Source: JAFGRU01 sp016934985 (GTDB lineage: Bacteria; Desulfobacterota; Desulfuromonadia; Desulfuromonadales; JAAYDE01). From it: a stretch of DNA of 64,000 nt. The notes beneath the pieces were generated by a model that searched no databases, had not been told where the DNA came from, and worked only from the letters and a program-made list of their open reading frames with translations. The stretch is from contig CAXXJQ010000002.1 in assembly GCA_963665045.2 (NCBI GenBank), positions 124,001 through 188,000 of the forward strand, written 5' to 3'. A program made the position numbers and the translations under genes. Positions 1 to 9,141 of the stretch are shown here, one piece after another (position 1 is the first letter of the stretch; each line of letters opens with the position of its first letter).

Positions 1-1177
1 GGGGAACGTCTTTGAATTGAATAACAATACGGGTCACCTTGCGCTGCAGGCGCTTCCCCGAAATAAGATGAAAGGGCACCCCTTTCCAGCGCCAGTTGTC
101 GACGAAAAGCCGCATCATGGCAAAAGTAGGAGTCAAGGATTTTGGGTTCACCCCCTCTTCCCCGCGATAGCCGGGAACAGCTGCCCCGTTGATGTTTCCA
201 TCTTCATACTGCCCCAGAACCAGGTTGTCATCAGGTTTCAGGCTGAAAGGCCGGATCGCCTGAAAAACCTTGACCTTCTCGTCCCGCACCCGGTCGGCCT
301 CAAAGCGTGCCGGGGGTTCCATGGCGGTCAGGGACAACAATTGGAGCATGTGGTTCTGAAACATGTCACGGATGACGCCGGCTTTTTCGTAATATCCGGC
401 CCGCTGCTCGATGCCAAGGCTTTCGGCGGCGACGATGCCGACATAGTCGATGAAATTGCGGTTCCAGAGCGGCTCAAAAATGGCGTTGGCAAAACGCAGC
501 ATGAGAACGTTCTGGACCGTTTCTTTGGCGAGATAGTGATCGATGCGAAAAATCTGGTGCTCCTCGAAACTGCGGTGGAGAGTCGTATCCAATTCGACAG
601 CAGTTTGCAGGTTATGGCCGAATGGTTTCTCGACAACGATCCTTGTCCAGCCCTTGCCTTCCCTCTTTTCATGGCTCAGGCCTGCCTCGCCGAGAAGCTC
701 GCCGATAACCCCGTAAAGGGTCGGGGGGACAGCCAGATGGAAAAGATAGTTGCCATCGGTTTGCGCCGTTTTATCGAGATCGCGCAGATAGGCAGCCAGT
801 TTGCGGAAGGATTCCGAAGTATAGCCCAGGGGATGGTAGTGCAGGCACGAGGCAAAACTTCTCCAATGCCGGCCGTCAAAGTCCTTTTGCTTTTCGAAAA
901 GTCCCTTGAGACGATTGTGAAACTCCTCGCCGCTCATTTCCGTTCGCCCACAGCCGACAATGGCAAAAGAGCCTGGGAGACTCCCGGCAACAAACATTTT
1001 GAAGAGAGCGGGGATCAGTTTGCGCGTTGCCAGATCCCCCGATGCGCCGAAAATCACCAAAGTGCAGGGTTCGAGACGGCCCACGGCGAGGCTGTCACAA
1101 CTACAGCCATTTTTGGGGGAGATTCTCAAATTTTCGGCCGCACTGGCGGCGGTAATTTTCCCATCATCGGTTTGCAT
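1..1177 (-). CDS. zwf: Glucose-6-phosphate dehydrogenase (3' part beyond window)
   Basis: Oxidises glucose 6-phosphate to 6-phosphogluconolactone in the oxidative pentose phosphate pathway, producing NADPH. Reading on the minus strand from the ATG at 1177 (preceded by GAGGTG) gives 392 codons before the window edge, against about 500 for the family, so the C-terminus is missing. The dinucleotide-binding motif GASGDLATRKL lies at about residues 44-54, the substrate-site EKPFG near 185 and the catalytic-region RIDHYLAKE near 210 (the usual G of HYLGKE is A here). It is downstream of gnd on the same strand, with a 190-bp gap that holds a family A repeat. The first 35 residues before the Rossmann fold are a poorly conserved extension. 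Identity is firm. Confidence 0.93.
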   Translation of the reverse strand, partial: MQTDDGKITAASAAENLRISPKNGCSCDSLAVGRLEPCTLVIFGASGDLATRKLIPALFKMFVAGSLPGSFAIVGCGRTEMSGEEFHNRLKGLFEKQKDFDGRHWRSFASCLHYHPLGYTSESFRKLAAYLRDLDKTAQTDGNYLFHLAVPPTLYGVIGELLGEAGLSHEKREGKGWTRIVVEKPFGHNLQTAVELDTTLHRSFEEHQIFRIDHYLAKETVQNVLMLRFANAIFEPLWNRNFIDYVGIVAAESLGIEQRAGYYEKAGVIRDMFQNHMLQLLSLTAMEPPARFEADRVRDEKVKVFQAIRPFSLKPDDNLVLGQYEDGNINGAAVPGYRGEEGVNPKSLTPTFAMMRLFVDNWRWKGVPFHLISGKRLQRKVTRIVIQFKDVP

Positions 1178-1216
1178 CACAATTCACCTCGCTTGCTGGT
1201 GGTGAACATTTACTGT

Positions 1217-1355
1217 AACTGTTCAGCACAAGGACTCGTGTCGCCCATGGAAAGGGCATCTGCCGCCCGGATGGCGGCAGCTAAGCCCCATGGATGGGTT
1301 CACGCGGCCCTTGGAATGGGCGATGTGAGGCCTTGTGCTGATAAGCTGAATAATT
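1217..1355. repeat. Dispersed palindromic repeat family A, copy 1
   Basis: Full-length copy between gnd and zwf. It begins with TGTTCAGCACAAGGACT, ends with GCTGATAAGCTGAATAATT, and the two halves are imperfect inverted repeats. A GCCGCC-GGCGGC hairpin sits in the middle. The same sequence recurs at six other intergenic places in the window. Confidence 0.85.
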
Positions 1356-1367
1356 ACCATTTACTAT

Positions 1368-2270
1368 TCATTTCTCTTTGACCGCATGGCCGCCGAACTC
1401 CTGGCGCAAAGCGGCCAGAATCCGGTTGGAGAAACTGTTTTCGTCGCGGGACTGAAAACGCTGAAACAGGGAAAGAGCGATAACCGGCGCAGCCACGCCC
1501 CTGGCTACCGCCTCATCCACGGTCCAGCGTCCTTCACCGGAATCCTCGACATAGGGCTTGAGCCGGGTCAAACGTTCATCCTCGGAGAAGGCCGATTCGA
1601 GAAGTTCGAGAAGCCAGGAGCGGATGACGCTGCCCTGGTTCCAGAGCCGGGAAACCTCGTCGTAATGCAGATGCTTGCCGTAAGGGGAGGCCTCCAACAG
1701 GGCGAAACCTTCACCATAGGCCTGCATCATGGCATACTCGATGCCGTTATGAACCATTTTCACATAATGTCCGGCGCCGCTGGGGCCGCAATGGAGGTAT
1801 CCCCCCTCTGGAGCCAGGGTTTTGAAAAGCGGCTCGAGAAACTCGAAATCGCTCCGTTCTCCGCCAACCATGGTGCAGTAGCCGACTTTAAGGCCCCAGA
1901 TGCCGCCGCTGACCCCGGCGTCGACATAGCGCAGGCCCTGTTTTTCGAGCTTCTCGGCCCGCCGCATGTCGTCCTTGTAATTGGAGTTTCCCCCCTCGAC
2001 AATGATATCCCCTTCCGCCAGCAGTTCCACCAGAGTCTCGATGTGTTCATCAACAACCGTCCCCGCCGGAAGCATAAGCCACACAATGCGCGGCCTGGGA
2101 AGTTTTTCTACCATTTCCGCCAGGGAAAAGCTCCCCTCGGCGCCCTCGCTCATAATGGCCCTGGTCTTGTCCGGCGTACGGTTATAGGCCACAACCTCGT
2201 GTCCCCCCTGCAAAAGGCGCCGGACCATGTTCATGCCCATGCGCCCCAAACCGATCATCCCCAGCTTCAT
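1368..2270 (-). CDS. gnd: 6-phosphogluconate dehydrogenase, decarboxylating (short form)
   Basis: Converts 6-phosphogluconate to ribulose 5-phosphate, the step after zwf in the oxidative pentose phosphate pathway. The 300-residue length is that of the short GndA/YqeC-type enzymes rather than the about 470-residue form. The Rossmann motif GLGRMG is at residues 7-12, NRT at 30-32 is the cofactor-ribose region, GVSGG is at 119-123, and the catalytic lysine is in the HYVKMVHNGIEY stretch (K171). It lies upstream of zwf on the same strand, which supports a joint pentose phosphate unit. The short family is often NAD-preferring, but cofactor use cannot be read with certainty here. Confidence 0.93.
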   Translation of the reverse strand: MKLGMIGLGRMGMNMVRRLLQGGHEVVAYNRTPDKTRAIMSEGAEGSFSLAEMVEKLPRPRIVWLMLPAGTVVDEHIETLVELLAEGDIIVEGGNSNYKDDMRRAEKLEKQGLRYVDAGVSGGIWGLKVGYCTMVGGERSDFEFLEPLFKTLAPEGGYLHCGPSGAGHYVKMVHNGIEYAMMQAYGEGFALLEASPYGKHLHYDEVSRLWNQGSVIRSWLLELLESAFSEDERLTRLKPYVEDSGEGRWTVDEAVARGVAAPVIALSLFQRFQSRDENSFSNRILAALRQEFGGHAVKEK

Positions 2271-2337
2271 GGCTCACTCCCCGGTTGATTTTCAATCCAC
2301 AAGCTTCGAATCTGCATAATCCTTCCCGAAAGGAAAT

Positions 2338-2404
2338 TATTCAGCTTGTCGGCACAATGCCCCGCATCGCCCATGGGCAACACCGGTCCTTGTTCTGAAC
2401 AATT
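2338..2404. repeat. Dispersed repeat family A, copy 2 (internally deleted)
   Basis: A 67-bp version in the gap upstream of gnd. It keeps the outer arm ATTATTCAGCTTGTCGGCAC, the CATCGCCCATGGGC centre and the opposite arm GGTCCTTGTTCTGAACAATT, and lacks the middle hairpin. The arms still pair as an inverted repeat. Confidence 0.6.
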
Positions 2405-2503
2405 ACCCCGAAAGAAACATTTTAGGAATAATATTTAATTATTATCGATAATTTTTCATAAATTTTATTATTTACCCATCAGGCAATTGAGCTGTTCAAG
2501 CTT

Positions 2504-4381
2504 TCATCCGTCAATTGCCTCAAGCTCCTGCCAACGGGCATAAGACTTTTCCAGTTCCCTAACGACTTCATCGAGGCGATTGCGGGCATTGGCCACAGCC
2601 TCTCCCTCTTCACGGTAGAAAGCAGGATCCGCCATACGGCCGTGCAGTTCGGTCTGCTCAATTTCGAGATTTTCAATGCGCCCGGGAAGTGCCTCCAGTT
2701 CCTGGCGCTCCTTGAAAGTCAACCGCCGGGCCTTGTCCTTTTTCGGCCTTTCGCGGGGGGCTTTCTTTTCCTGGACCGGGACTTGCGGCTGGGGCCGCTG
2801 GCGAAGCCAATCGTCGTAGCCGCCGACATATTCGGCCACTTTTCCGTCACCCTCGAAAGCGATGGTACTGGTCACCACCCGGTTCAAAAAGGCGCGGTCA
2901 TGGCTGACCAGAAACAGGGTCCCTTTAAATTCGGCCAGAAGTTCCTCGAGCAGGTCGAGGGTTTCGAGATCGAGATCGTTGGTCGGCTCGTCAAGCACCA
3001 GAACGTTTGCCTCGCGAGTAAAAAGACGGGCCAGCAAAAGACGATTGCGTTCACCACCGGAAAGAATACTAACGGGGCTGCGGATTCGATCGGGAGTGAA
3101 GAGAAAATCTTTGAGATAACCGACAACATGGCGGGAGCGGCCGCCGACAATCACCATATCCTGCTCACCGCAAAGGTTCTGCTGCACGGTTTTGTCCTGG
3201 TCGAGCTGCTCTCGTAACTGATCGAAATAAAGAACCTGCAGGTTGGTGCCGGATTTGACCTCCCCCTTCAGGGGTGAAAGCTCCCCAAGCAGAATTTTGA
3301 GCAGGGTGGTTTTGCCCGCCCCGTTGGGACCGATAATGCCGATCCGGTCACCGCGCAGCACGGTGGTGGAAAAATCACGGATCAGGGGACGTTCACCGTA
3401 AGAAAAAGACACGCCCTTCACTTCGGCCACCAGCTTGCCGCTTCTGCCGGCCTCGACCAGCTGAAATCCGGCAGAGCCGATCCTGTCGCGACGCTGACGG
3501 CGCTCCTCGCGCATCTTCAGCAAAGCACGAACCCGCCCTTCGTTGCGGGTGCGGCGTTCTTTAACCCCCTTGCGAATCCAGATCTCCTCCTCGGCCAGCT
3601 TCTTGTCAAAGCGTTTCCATTGCAGATCCTCGGCATTCAGCCATTCGTCCTTGCGCCGCAGAAAGGTTTCATAATTACAGGCAAAATCGAACAGGCGCCC
3701 GCGGTCGAGTTCGACGATACGGGTGGCCAGGGCACGTAAAAATTCACGGTCGTGGGTAACAAAGATAAGAGTCAGATTTCCCCGGCGCAGGAACTCCTCA
3801 AGCCAGAGGATAGATTCAATGTCGAGGTGGTTGGTCGGCTCGTCGAGAAGCAGGACATCCGGTTCACGGGCCAGGGCACGGGCCAGCAACACGCGCCGCA
3901 ACACCCCGCCGGAAAGAGTCCCGACTGCCGCATCGGCATCGAGCTTGAGGTGGGAGAGGACCTGTTCGATACGCTGCTGGACCTTCCAACCGCCTTTTTC
4001 CTCAATGGCCTGTTGAACCCTGTTCAGTTCTTCCAGAATTCCATCCCTGCCGCTTTCCAACTCCCGGCTCAGGCCTTGAAAACGGCAAAGATCGTCCCCC
4101 AGAGAGCCGAACCCCTGAAGCACCACATCGAAAACGCTGCCGTTCATCCCCTGGGGAATCTGCTGAGGCAGGGCCGTCACCTGAAGCCCCTGACGGAACT
4201 CGATAACACCGGTGTCGGGCTGATATTGGCCCGCCAGCAGCTTGAGCAGGGTCGACTTGCCAACCCCGTTGCGGCCGAGCAGACAAATGCGCTCTCCGGG
4301 ACGCACCTGAAGACTGACATCCTCCAGGACAGGCGGCCCTCCGAAAGCGAGACGGACGTTGCGAACGCTGATCAGACTCAT
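2504..4381 (-). CDS. uup: ABC-F family ATPase, Uup-type
   Basis: A soluble duplicated ATP-binding-cassette protein with no membrane domain. ABC-F proteins act on ribosomes, and Uup members have also been linked to DNA branch handling. First cassette: GRNGVGKST near residue 36, LSGGVLRRVLLARAL, LLLDEPTNHLD. Second cassette: GPNGAGKTT near 354, LSGGERNRLLLARL, VLDEPTNDLD. The two cassettes are joined by a charged arginine-rich linker. After about residue 545 there is a lysine-rich segment (KKAPRERPKKDKARR) and a coiled-coil tail, which is the Uup-specific C-terminal domain and separates it from EttA and YbiT. It starts at ATG 4381. A family B repeat lies just upstream. Confidence 0.88.
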   Translation of the reverse strand: MSLISVRNVRLAFGGPPVLEDVSLQVRPGERICLLGRNGVGKSTLLKLLAGQYQPDTGVIEFRQGLQVTALPQQIPQGMNGSVFDVVLQGFGSLGDDLCRFQGLSRELESGRDGILEELNRVQQAIEEKGGWKVQQRIEQVLSHLKLDADAAVGTLSGGVLRRVLLARALAREPDVLLLDEPTNHLDIESILWLEEFLRRGNLTLIFVTHDREFLRALATRIVELDRGRLFDFACNYETFLRRKDEWLNAEDLQWKRFDKKLAEEEIWIRKGVKERRTRNEGRVRALLKMREERRQRRDRIGSAGFQLVEAGRSGKLVAEVKGVSFSYGERPLIRDFSTTVLRGDRIGIIGPNGAGKTTLLKILLGELSPLKGEVKSGTNLQVLYFDQLREQLDQDKTVQQNLCGEQDMVIVGGRSRHVVGYLKDFLFTPDRIRSPVSILSGGERNRLLLARLFTREANVLVLDEPTNDLDLETLDLLEELLAEFKGTLFLVSHDRAFLNRVVTSTIAFEGDGKVAEYVGGYDDWLRQRPQPQVPVQEKKAPRERPKKDKARRLTFKERQELEALPGRIENLEIEQTELHGRMADPAFYREEGEAVANARNRLDEVVRELEKSYARWQELEAIDG

Positions 4382-4423
4382 CTCAAATTTACTCGGGAAA
4401 ATTGTATTCTTTAATCTGGATCC

Positions 4424-4506
4424 GTGAGTTATGGCCGGGCTTTAGTACAAGTCATTGGACTGCTTAAGCATTCCAAAAATCACCGAAGAACCAATCGGTG
4501 CGCCAT
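4424..4506 (-). repeat. Dispersed repeat family B, copy 1 (core only)
   Basis: An 83-bp element between uup and the M23 peptidase gene, read on the minus strand as GGCGCACCGATTGGTTCTTC followed by GGTGATTTTTGGAATGCTTA and ending in CCATAACTCAC. The same order of blocks is found near 44430 and 58130. The ends, GTGAGTTATGG and CCATAACTTAC, form an 11-bp near-perfect terminal inverted repeat. Confidence 0.7.
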
Positions 4507-4592
4507 AACTTACACTCTTTTACCGCCCCTGATCAACGGATTCAGGTTTAATTATGACAGAAGTTTACAACCAAAAAAAGGGCCATGGGCGC

Positions 4593-5507
4593 CTAAGGCA
4601 GAGGGAAAAGGTTCAACAGGGAAAGCGGATCAGCCGGGCGGTTATGAACACGCAGCCCCCAGTGCAGGTGTGCTCCGGTGGAGCGCCCCGTCGACCCAAG
4701 CAGGCCGATGGTCTGGCCGGCCCGCACCCGCTCACCCGGATTGACCTCAATCCGGGATAAATGGAAGTACATGGTGACCAGCCCCATGCCGTGATCGACA
4801 TAGACCGATTTGCCGGCAAAAAAATGTTCGCCGGTGAGCAGCACGATACCATCACTCGATGCGGCGACCGGCTCTCCGAGCACCCCTCGCAGATCGATAC
4901 CTGAATGAGAGCTTCGCGGTTCCCCGTTTAAAACCCTGCGCACCCCGAACGGGGTACTGGTTTCTCCTTTTACAGGGCGCTGAAAAGATTGTTGCCAAAC
5001 CCGGCTGTCGAGGAGGTTGCCCAGGGCCTGTTTGATAACCGCTTTCTCCCGCAAGTGCCTCTCGAGATTCTGTTTGCTAAGGCTGACCTTCTCTTTGGGA
5101 AGAGTGAGCCGCTGGACCGGAAACTCTTTGGACACTATTTTAAAGATCAATTTTCTCCGGCCCCTTGTCCCGTTCTCCTGGAGAAATTCCACGCCAAGCT
5201 CCTCTTCTCCAGGCTCTTCATTGTGCGGAATAGCGAAAAATGCACCGAATAATTCGGATTCTTCAAAGTAAGCCAAAGGGATGCGGTCTTTTTTCCAGAC
5301 AAGGGTTGCGGAACCGACAGGTAATGGAGACGAAAACGAACACCAGACGACATCGCCGGGGGCATAAACGCTGGCGTTAAGTTTCAGAGAAAAATCAGGC
5401 TCATTTGCAAAAGAGAACGACGCCAACCCCAAAAGGTTCAGGATTTGGAAAATCACCATAAGACAGGTGCAACTGAAATGTTTCTGATACGGTCCGGCTA
5501 GTCGCAT
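4593..5507 (-). CDS. Secreted M23 (LytM-type) metallopeptidase
   Basis: A predicted peptidoglycan endopeptidase or envelope regulatory protein of the LytM/M23 family, about 304 residues. A hydrophobic export segment (CLMVIFQILNLLGLASFSFA) is near the N-terminus. The C-terminal half holds the M23 zinc site: HSGIDLRG (HxxxD), then a YVDHG block, and HLHWGL (HxH). The active-site histidines are all present, so it is probably an active enzyme and not a degenerate LytM factor. The N-terminal half is a beta-rich domain of unknown role. The start is uncertain: ATG 5507 is chosen over GTG 5516, and neither has a strong ribosome site. It stands alone between uup and a divergent cyclase gene. Confidence 0.8.
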   Translation of the reverse strand: MRLAGPYQKHFSCTCLMVIFQILNLLGLASFSFANEPDFSLKLNASVYAPGDVVWCSFSSPLPVGSATLVWKKDRIPLAYFEESELFGAFFAIPHNEEPGEEELGVEFLQENGTRGRRKLIFKIVSKEFPVQRLTLPKEKVSLSKQNLERHLREKAVIKQALGNLLDSRVWQQSFQRPVKGETSTPFGVRRVLNGEPRSSHSGIDLRGVLGEPVAASSDGIVLLTGEHFFAGKSVYVDHGMGLVTMYFHLSRIEVNPGERVRAGQTIGLLGSTGRSTGAHLHWGLRVHNRPADPLSLLNLFPLP

Positions 5508-5719
5508 GATGGCCACGATTAAAAGGGTATACTGTTTATATTGATTGGACCAGAACTGAGGAATACGGCATAATGCCCGATCAAAAATATATCATTTTCA
5601 CTTGTTAATTGCGAATCAACGCAAAAATTAAATACAAAATTGATGTCTCGGCCTCATGAAAGGTGAGAGATGGGTCATTCACCCGGAAGGGGAATGCCTG
5701 CCTTTTTCAGGGATACTCC

Positions 5720-7156
5720 ATGCTCAAACCAAAAAAAAATATCATTCTGGTCATCAGTTTCCTCCTCATCACCGGTTTTCTGGTCACAGCCCTGGCAAGC
5801 TTCTTTGTTTCCAGAACCTCATTGCGAAAGGAAATTGCCCTGAATGAGCTGCCGTTAACCAGCGACAACATCTATTCCGAAATTCAACGCGATCTTCTTC
5901 GCCCCATTTTTATTTCATCCGTTATGGCACAGGATACTTTTCTTCGCGACTGGGTCGTCGAAGGAGAGACCCAACCGGACAAGATTACCCGCTACCTTAA
6001 GGAAATTCAGAAAAAGTACCATACCCTGACCAGTTTTTTCGTTTCGGAGAAAACTCATACCTATTACCAGGCAAAAGGTATTCTGAAAACGGTCAAGCCT
6101 GACGAGAAGCGGGACGCATGGTATTTCCGGGTTCGGGAAATGACACCCATGTACGAGATAAACATCGATCCGGATATGGCCAACAAAGACAAAATGACTA
6201 TTTTCGTTAATTACAAAGTATTCGACTACAGCGGCCATTTCATCGGCGCAACAGGCGTCGGCCTGGAGATCAAAACTGTCCGTCAACTGATAGAAAATTA
6301 CCAGCAAAGGTATAAGCGTCAAATTTTCTTTATCAACAAACAGGGGGATGTCACCCTTGCCGGCTCAGCTTTATCAGGGATGACGAGCAACATCCGTGAA
6401 ATGGAGGGCATGGCCAATTTTGCAGAAAAAATTCTAACTACTGAAAATGAATCATTTATTTTCGAGAGACGCGGCGATACCATCCATTTGAACAGCCGTT
6501 TTATTCCTGAATTTGATTGGCATCTTCTGGTGGAACAGTCCGAAAAGCCGGCCCTGGAAAATATTCACCAGGCTCTTTTTTTAAACCTGGCGATCTGCAC
6601 CATCATTACCGCCATTGTCCTCCTCATCACCCACCTCACCATTTCAAACTATCAGGTTAAACTGGAGAAATTGGCCATAACCGACAATCTCACGGGCATT
6701 TTCAACCGCCACGGCTTTGATATCCTTTTCGACCAGACAATGAAAGAGGCGCCCAGAAAAAAAGCCCCCTTTTCCATCATATTGTTCGATATTGATCACT
6801 TCAAAAAAATTAATGACGACTTTGGGCATACCATAGGGGATAATGTCCTGAAGCACATCGTCCAAACAACCTGGGAAAATATCCGGGCAGAGGACATCTT
6901 CTGCCGTTGGGGAGGGGATGAGTTCCTGATCCTGTTAAAGGGGTGCCGTATTGACGGTGCGCATATGCTGGCAGAGAAAATTCGTCTTGCGGTGAAAAAG
7001 GCGCCTTTTCTTATGACCGGCGGGAAGATCGAGCTCTCTTTGAGCCTCGGTGCCACGGAATTCATTGCCGATGAAACAGAGATTTCTTTATTCAAAAGAG
7101 CCGACCAGCTTCTCTATCTGGCCAAACAAAATGGGCGTGACCGATCGGAAAAATAA
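5720..7156 (+). CDS. Membrane-bound sensor diguanylate cyclase (Cache-GGDEF)
   Basis: Predicted to make cyclic di-GMP in response to an extracytoplasmic signal. From ATG 5720 the protein has 478 residues. There is a transmembrane helix at about 7-28, a periplasmic sensing region of about 250 residues resembling a dCache domain, a second helix near 292-315, then the GGDEF domain. The active site RWGGDEF is intact (GGDEF 398-402), and an RxxD product-inhibition site (RAED, 389-392) sits at the proper spacing of five residues before it, so the enzyme should be active and feedback-inhibited. A longer GTG start at 5663 would place 19 polar residues before the first helix and is less likely. Confidence 0.85.
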   Translation: MLKPKKNIILVISFLLITGFLVTALASFFVSRTSLRKEIALNELPLTSDNIYSEIQRDLLRPIFISSVMAQDTFLRDWVVEGETQPDKITRYLKEIQKKYHTLTSFFVSEKTHTYYQAKGILKTVKPDEKRDAWYFRVREMTPMYEINIDPDMANKDKMTIFVNYKVFDYSGHFIGATGVGLEIKTVRQLIENYQQRYKRQIFFINKQGDVTLAGSALSGMTSNIREMEGMANFAEKILTTENESFIFERRGDTIHLNSRFIPEFDWHLLVEQSEKPALENIHQALFLNLAICTIITAIVLLITHLTISNYQVKLEKLAITDNLTGIFNRHGFDILFDQTMKEAPRKKAPFSIILFDIDHFKKINDDFGHTIGDNVLKHIVQTTWENIRAEDIFCRWGGDEFLILLKGCRIDGAHMLAEKIRLAVKKAPFLMTGGKIELSLSLGATEFIADETEISLFKRADQLLYLAKQNGRDRSEK

Positions 7157-7312
7157 CTACCTGCATCCGTGGGGCGGGGAAAAAGTGACGTGTCTGTCCG
7201 GAATAAGCATTTCAAAAATCCGGACCGCACCCATTGGCTCGTCGGCCTTTTTTGTAATTCTTGGCGTTGTGCAATTGCCCGTTCATACTCGCCGTTTCAG
7301 AAATCATAAAGC

Positions 7313-8614
7313 ATGACAGAGAATCACTGGGAAAACACAATTTCAGAGCAAAAGGACAGGCCTGCGCCCACAATTGTCATAATCGGCGGGGGTCCTGCCG
7401 GACTGATGGCTGCCGGACAGGCAGCCACAATGGGAGCGCGGGTTCTGGTCCTCGAAAAAATGGACCGGCCGGCACTCAAGTTGGGCATTACCGGCAAGGG
7501 GCGCTGCAATATCACCAACATTGCCGAGGTAAGAGAATTTATCAATCATTTTGGGAAATCCGGCCTTTTTCTGCGCCAGGCCTTTTCCCGCTTTTTCAAC
7601 ACCGACCTCATGGATTTTCTGGAAAACATCGGTCTGAAGCTGGTGGCCGAACGGGGCGGCCGGGTCTTCCCCGCCAGCGGCAAAGCCCTCGATGTCGTCG
7701 GCTTTCTGCTGAAATGGGCGAAAAACAGCGGTGTCCAGATAAGGACCGCCTCCCCCGTCGACGGCCTCCTCATCAAAGATGGGGTAGTCAAAGGCGTCGT
7801 CTGCAAAGGCGAGAACATTTACTGCCATGCCGTCATTCTCAGCAGCGGCGGGGCTTCCTATGCCGCCACAGGCTCCACCGGCGATGGCTACCGCCTGGCG
7901 GAAACAGCCGGCCACCGGGTCATCCCCATCCGTCCGGCTCTGGTTCCCCTTGAAACCGCCGGCAACCAGGCTGGAAGAATGGCAGACCTCAATCTGCGCA
8001 ACATCAATGTCAAGATGCTGGTAGACGGCAAAAAACGCCGGGAAGCTTTCGGGGAACTTGTCTTTGCCGATTTCGGCGTTACCGGGCCCGTAATCCTCAC
8101 CCTGAGCGGGGAGACCGTCGATCTGCTGCAGCTCGGAAAAAAGATCGAACTCAGCATCGACCTCAAACCGGCCCTCGACGAACGCAAACTCGACGCCCGT
8201 CTTCTGCGCGATCTCGAAGCCCGGGGCAAAGAGCCCGTCAGCAGCATCCTGCGCGGTCTGATCCCGCGTGAAATGGTCCCCGTCTGCCTCGATAGCATAT
8301 CCCTGCCGTCCGACCGCCGCGGTAATTCACTTACCGCCGAAGAACGCAAACGCCTGCGGCACTGGCTCAAGGATTTCCGCCTCGAAGTCACCGGCCACCG
8401 GCCCTTCGCCGAAGCCATTATCACTGCAGGCGGTGTCGACACCCGCGAGGTTGACCCGCGAACCATGGAATCCCGGAAGGTAAAGGGATTGTATTTCGCC
8501 GGTGAGGTTCTTGACCTCCAGGCCGATACGGGAGGCTATAATCTCCAGGCCGCCTTTTCAACCGGCTGGCTGGCAGGCCGCAGCGCCGCACAACATCCGG
8601 CAATAGAAAAATAA
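7313..8614 (+). CDS. BaiN/HI0933-type NAD(P)/FAD-dependent oxidoreductase
   Basis: A 433-residue flavoprotein of the HI0933/YhiN (BaiN-like) family. The FAD-binding IGGGPAGLMAA motif is near residues 24-34, the family-typical GKGRCNITN follows at about 62-70, and the C-terminal AITAGGVD and FAGEVLDLQADTGGYN blocks complete the FAD site. A related gut enzyme acts on bile-acid enoyl intermediates, but the substrate of environmental members is unknown. It starts at ATG 7313, about 156 bp after the cyclase, with no strong ribosome site visible. The TM2 gene follows after 37 bp on the same strand. Confidence 0.87.
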   Translation: MTENHWENTISEQKDRPAPTIVIIGGGPAGLMAAGQAATMGARVLVLEKMDRPALKLGITGKGRCNITNIAEVREFINHFGKSGLFLRQAFSRFFNTDLMDFLENIGLKLVAERGGRVFPASGKALDVVGFLLKWAKNSGVQIRTASPVDGLLIKDGVVKGVVCKGENIYCHAVILSSGGASYAATGSTGDGYRLAETAGHRVIPIRPALVPLETAGNQAGRMADLNLRNINVKMLVDGKKRREAFGELVFADFGVTGPVILTLSGETVDLLQLGKKIELSIDLKPALDERKLDARLLRDLEARGKEPVSSILRGLIPREMVPVCLDSISLPSDRRGNSLTAEERKRLRHWLKDFRLEVTGHRPFAEAIITAGGVDTREVDPRTMESRKVKGLYFAGEVLDLQADTGGYNLQAAFSTGWLAGRSAAQHPAIEK

Positions 8615-8651
8615 ACAAAAGACCCGACTCCGTTTAAAAGGACATTTCCTT

Positions 8652-9050
8652 ATGAATGCCCCCAACGATACCCATCGCAAAACCATCGGTTATATTCTGT
8701 GGATTTTCGGCTTTACCGGTTCTCATCGATTTTATTACGGCAAACCCTTTTCCGGAACGGTTTATTTCTTTACCCTCGGCCTTCTCGGCATCGGCTGGCT
8801 CATCGACATCTTCCTGATTCCCTCCATGGACCGCCAGGCCGACCTGAGATTTCAAGCAGGACGCATCGATTACACCCTGGCCTGGGTTCTGCTGACCTTC
8901 TTAGGGCTTCTTGGGATTCACCGCATGTACATGGGCAAGTGGCTCACCGGGATAATCTATCTTCTGACGGGTGGGTTCTTTCTGCTGGGGATTCTTAACG
9001 ACTTCTGGACTCTCAACGATCAGATCACAATTGTCAATCAACAAAGGTAA
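8652..9050 (+). CDS. TM2-domain membrane protein (tandem TM2)
   Basis: A 132-residue integral membrane protein with two TM2-like units. Each unit has a helix, the GxHRxYxG turn (GSHRFYYGKPFSG near residue 23; GIHRMYMGKWLTG near 89) and a second helix. The two halves are separated by a short polar segment, giving four helices in all. TM2 proteins are widespread but their function in bacteria is not settled. The start has AAAGGAC about 9 bp upstream. It probably shares a transcript with the flavoprotein gene. Confidence 0.8.
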   Translation: MNAPNDTHRKTIGYILWIFGFTGSHRFYYGKPFSGTVYFFTLGLLGIGWLIDIFLIPSMDRQADLRFQAGRIDYTLAWVLLTFLGLLGIHRMYMGKWLTGIIYLLTGGFFLLGILNDFWTLNDQITIVNQQR

Positions 9051-9058
9051 CAATTACC

Positions 9059-9110
9059 CGCAGCACTCATGGATGGGTTCATGCGACCCCTGGAATGGGT
9101 AGGACGGTTC
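9059..9110. repeat. Dispersed repeat family A, copy 3 (degenerate fragment)
   Basis: About 50 bp between the TM2 and MFS genes matches the inner part of family A: CATGGATGGGTTCATGCGAC, then CCCTGGAATGGGTAGGA. The outer arms are missing or unrecognisable. Confidence 0.5.
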
Positions 9111-9141
9111 CATCCGCCAACAAACTTGGGAAAGAATTGCC

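Noticed and set aside
17..1381. A long open frame on the plus strand opposite zwf
   Set aside because: The minus strand encodes an unmistakable glucose-6-phosphate dehydrogenase; the plus frame is its shadow and has no recognisable domain.
1386..2288. A 300-residue plus-strand frame opposite gnd
   Set aside because: It is an antisense shadow of a clearly conserved gene, with no ribosome site.
2441..2452. Perfect palindrome ATTATCGATAAT upstream of gnd
   Set aside because: Short and in a very AT-rich stretch where such palindromes arise by chance; only one copy was seen.
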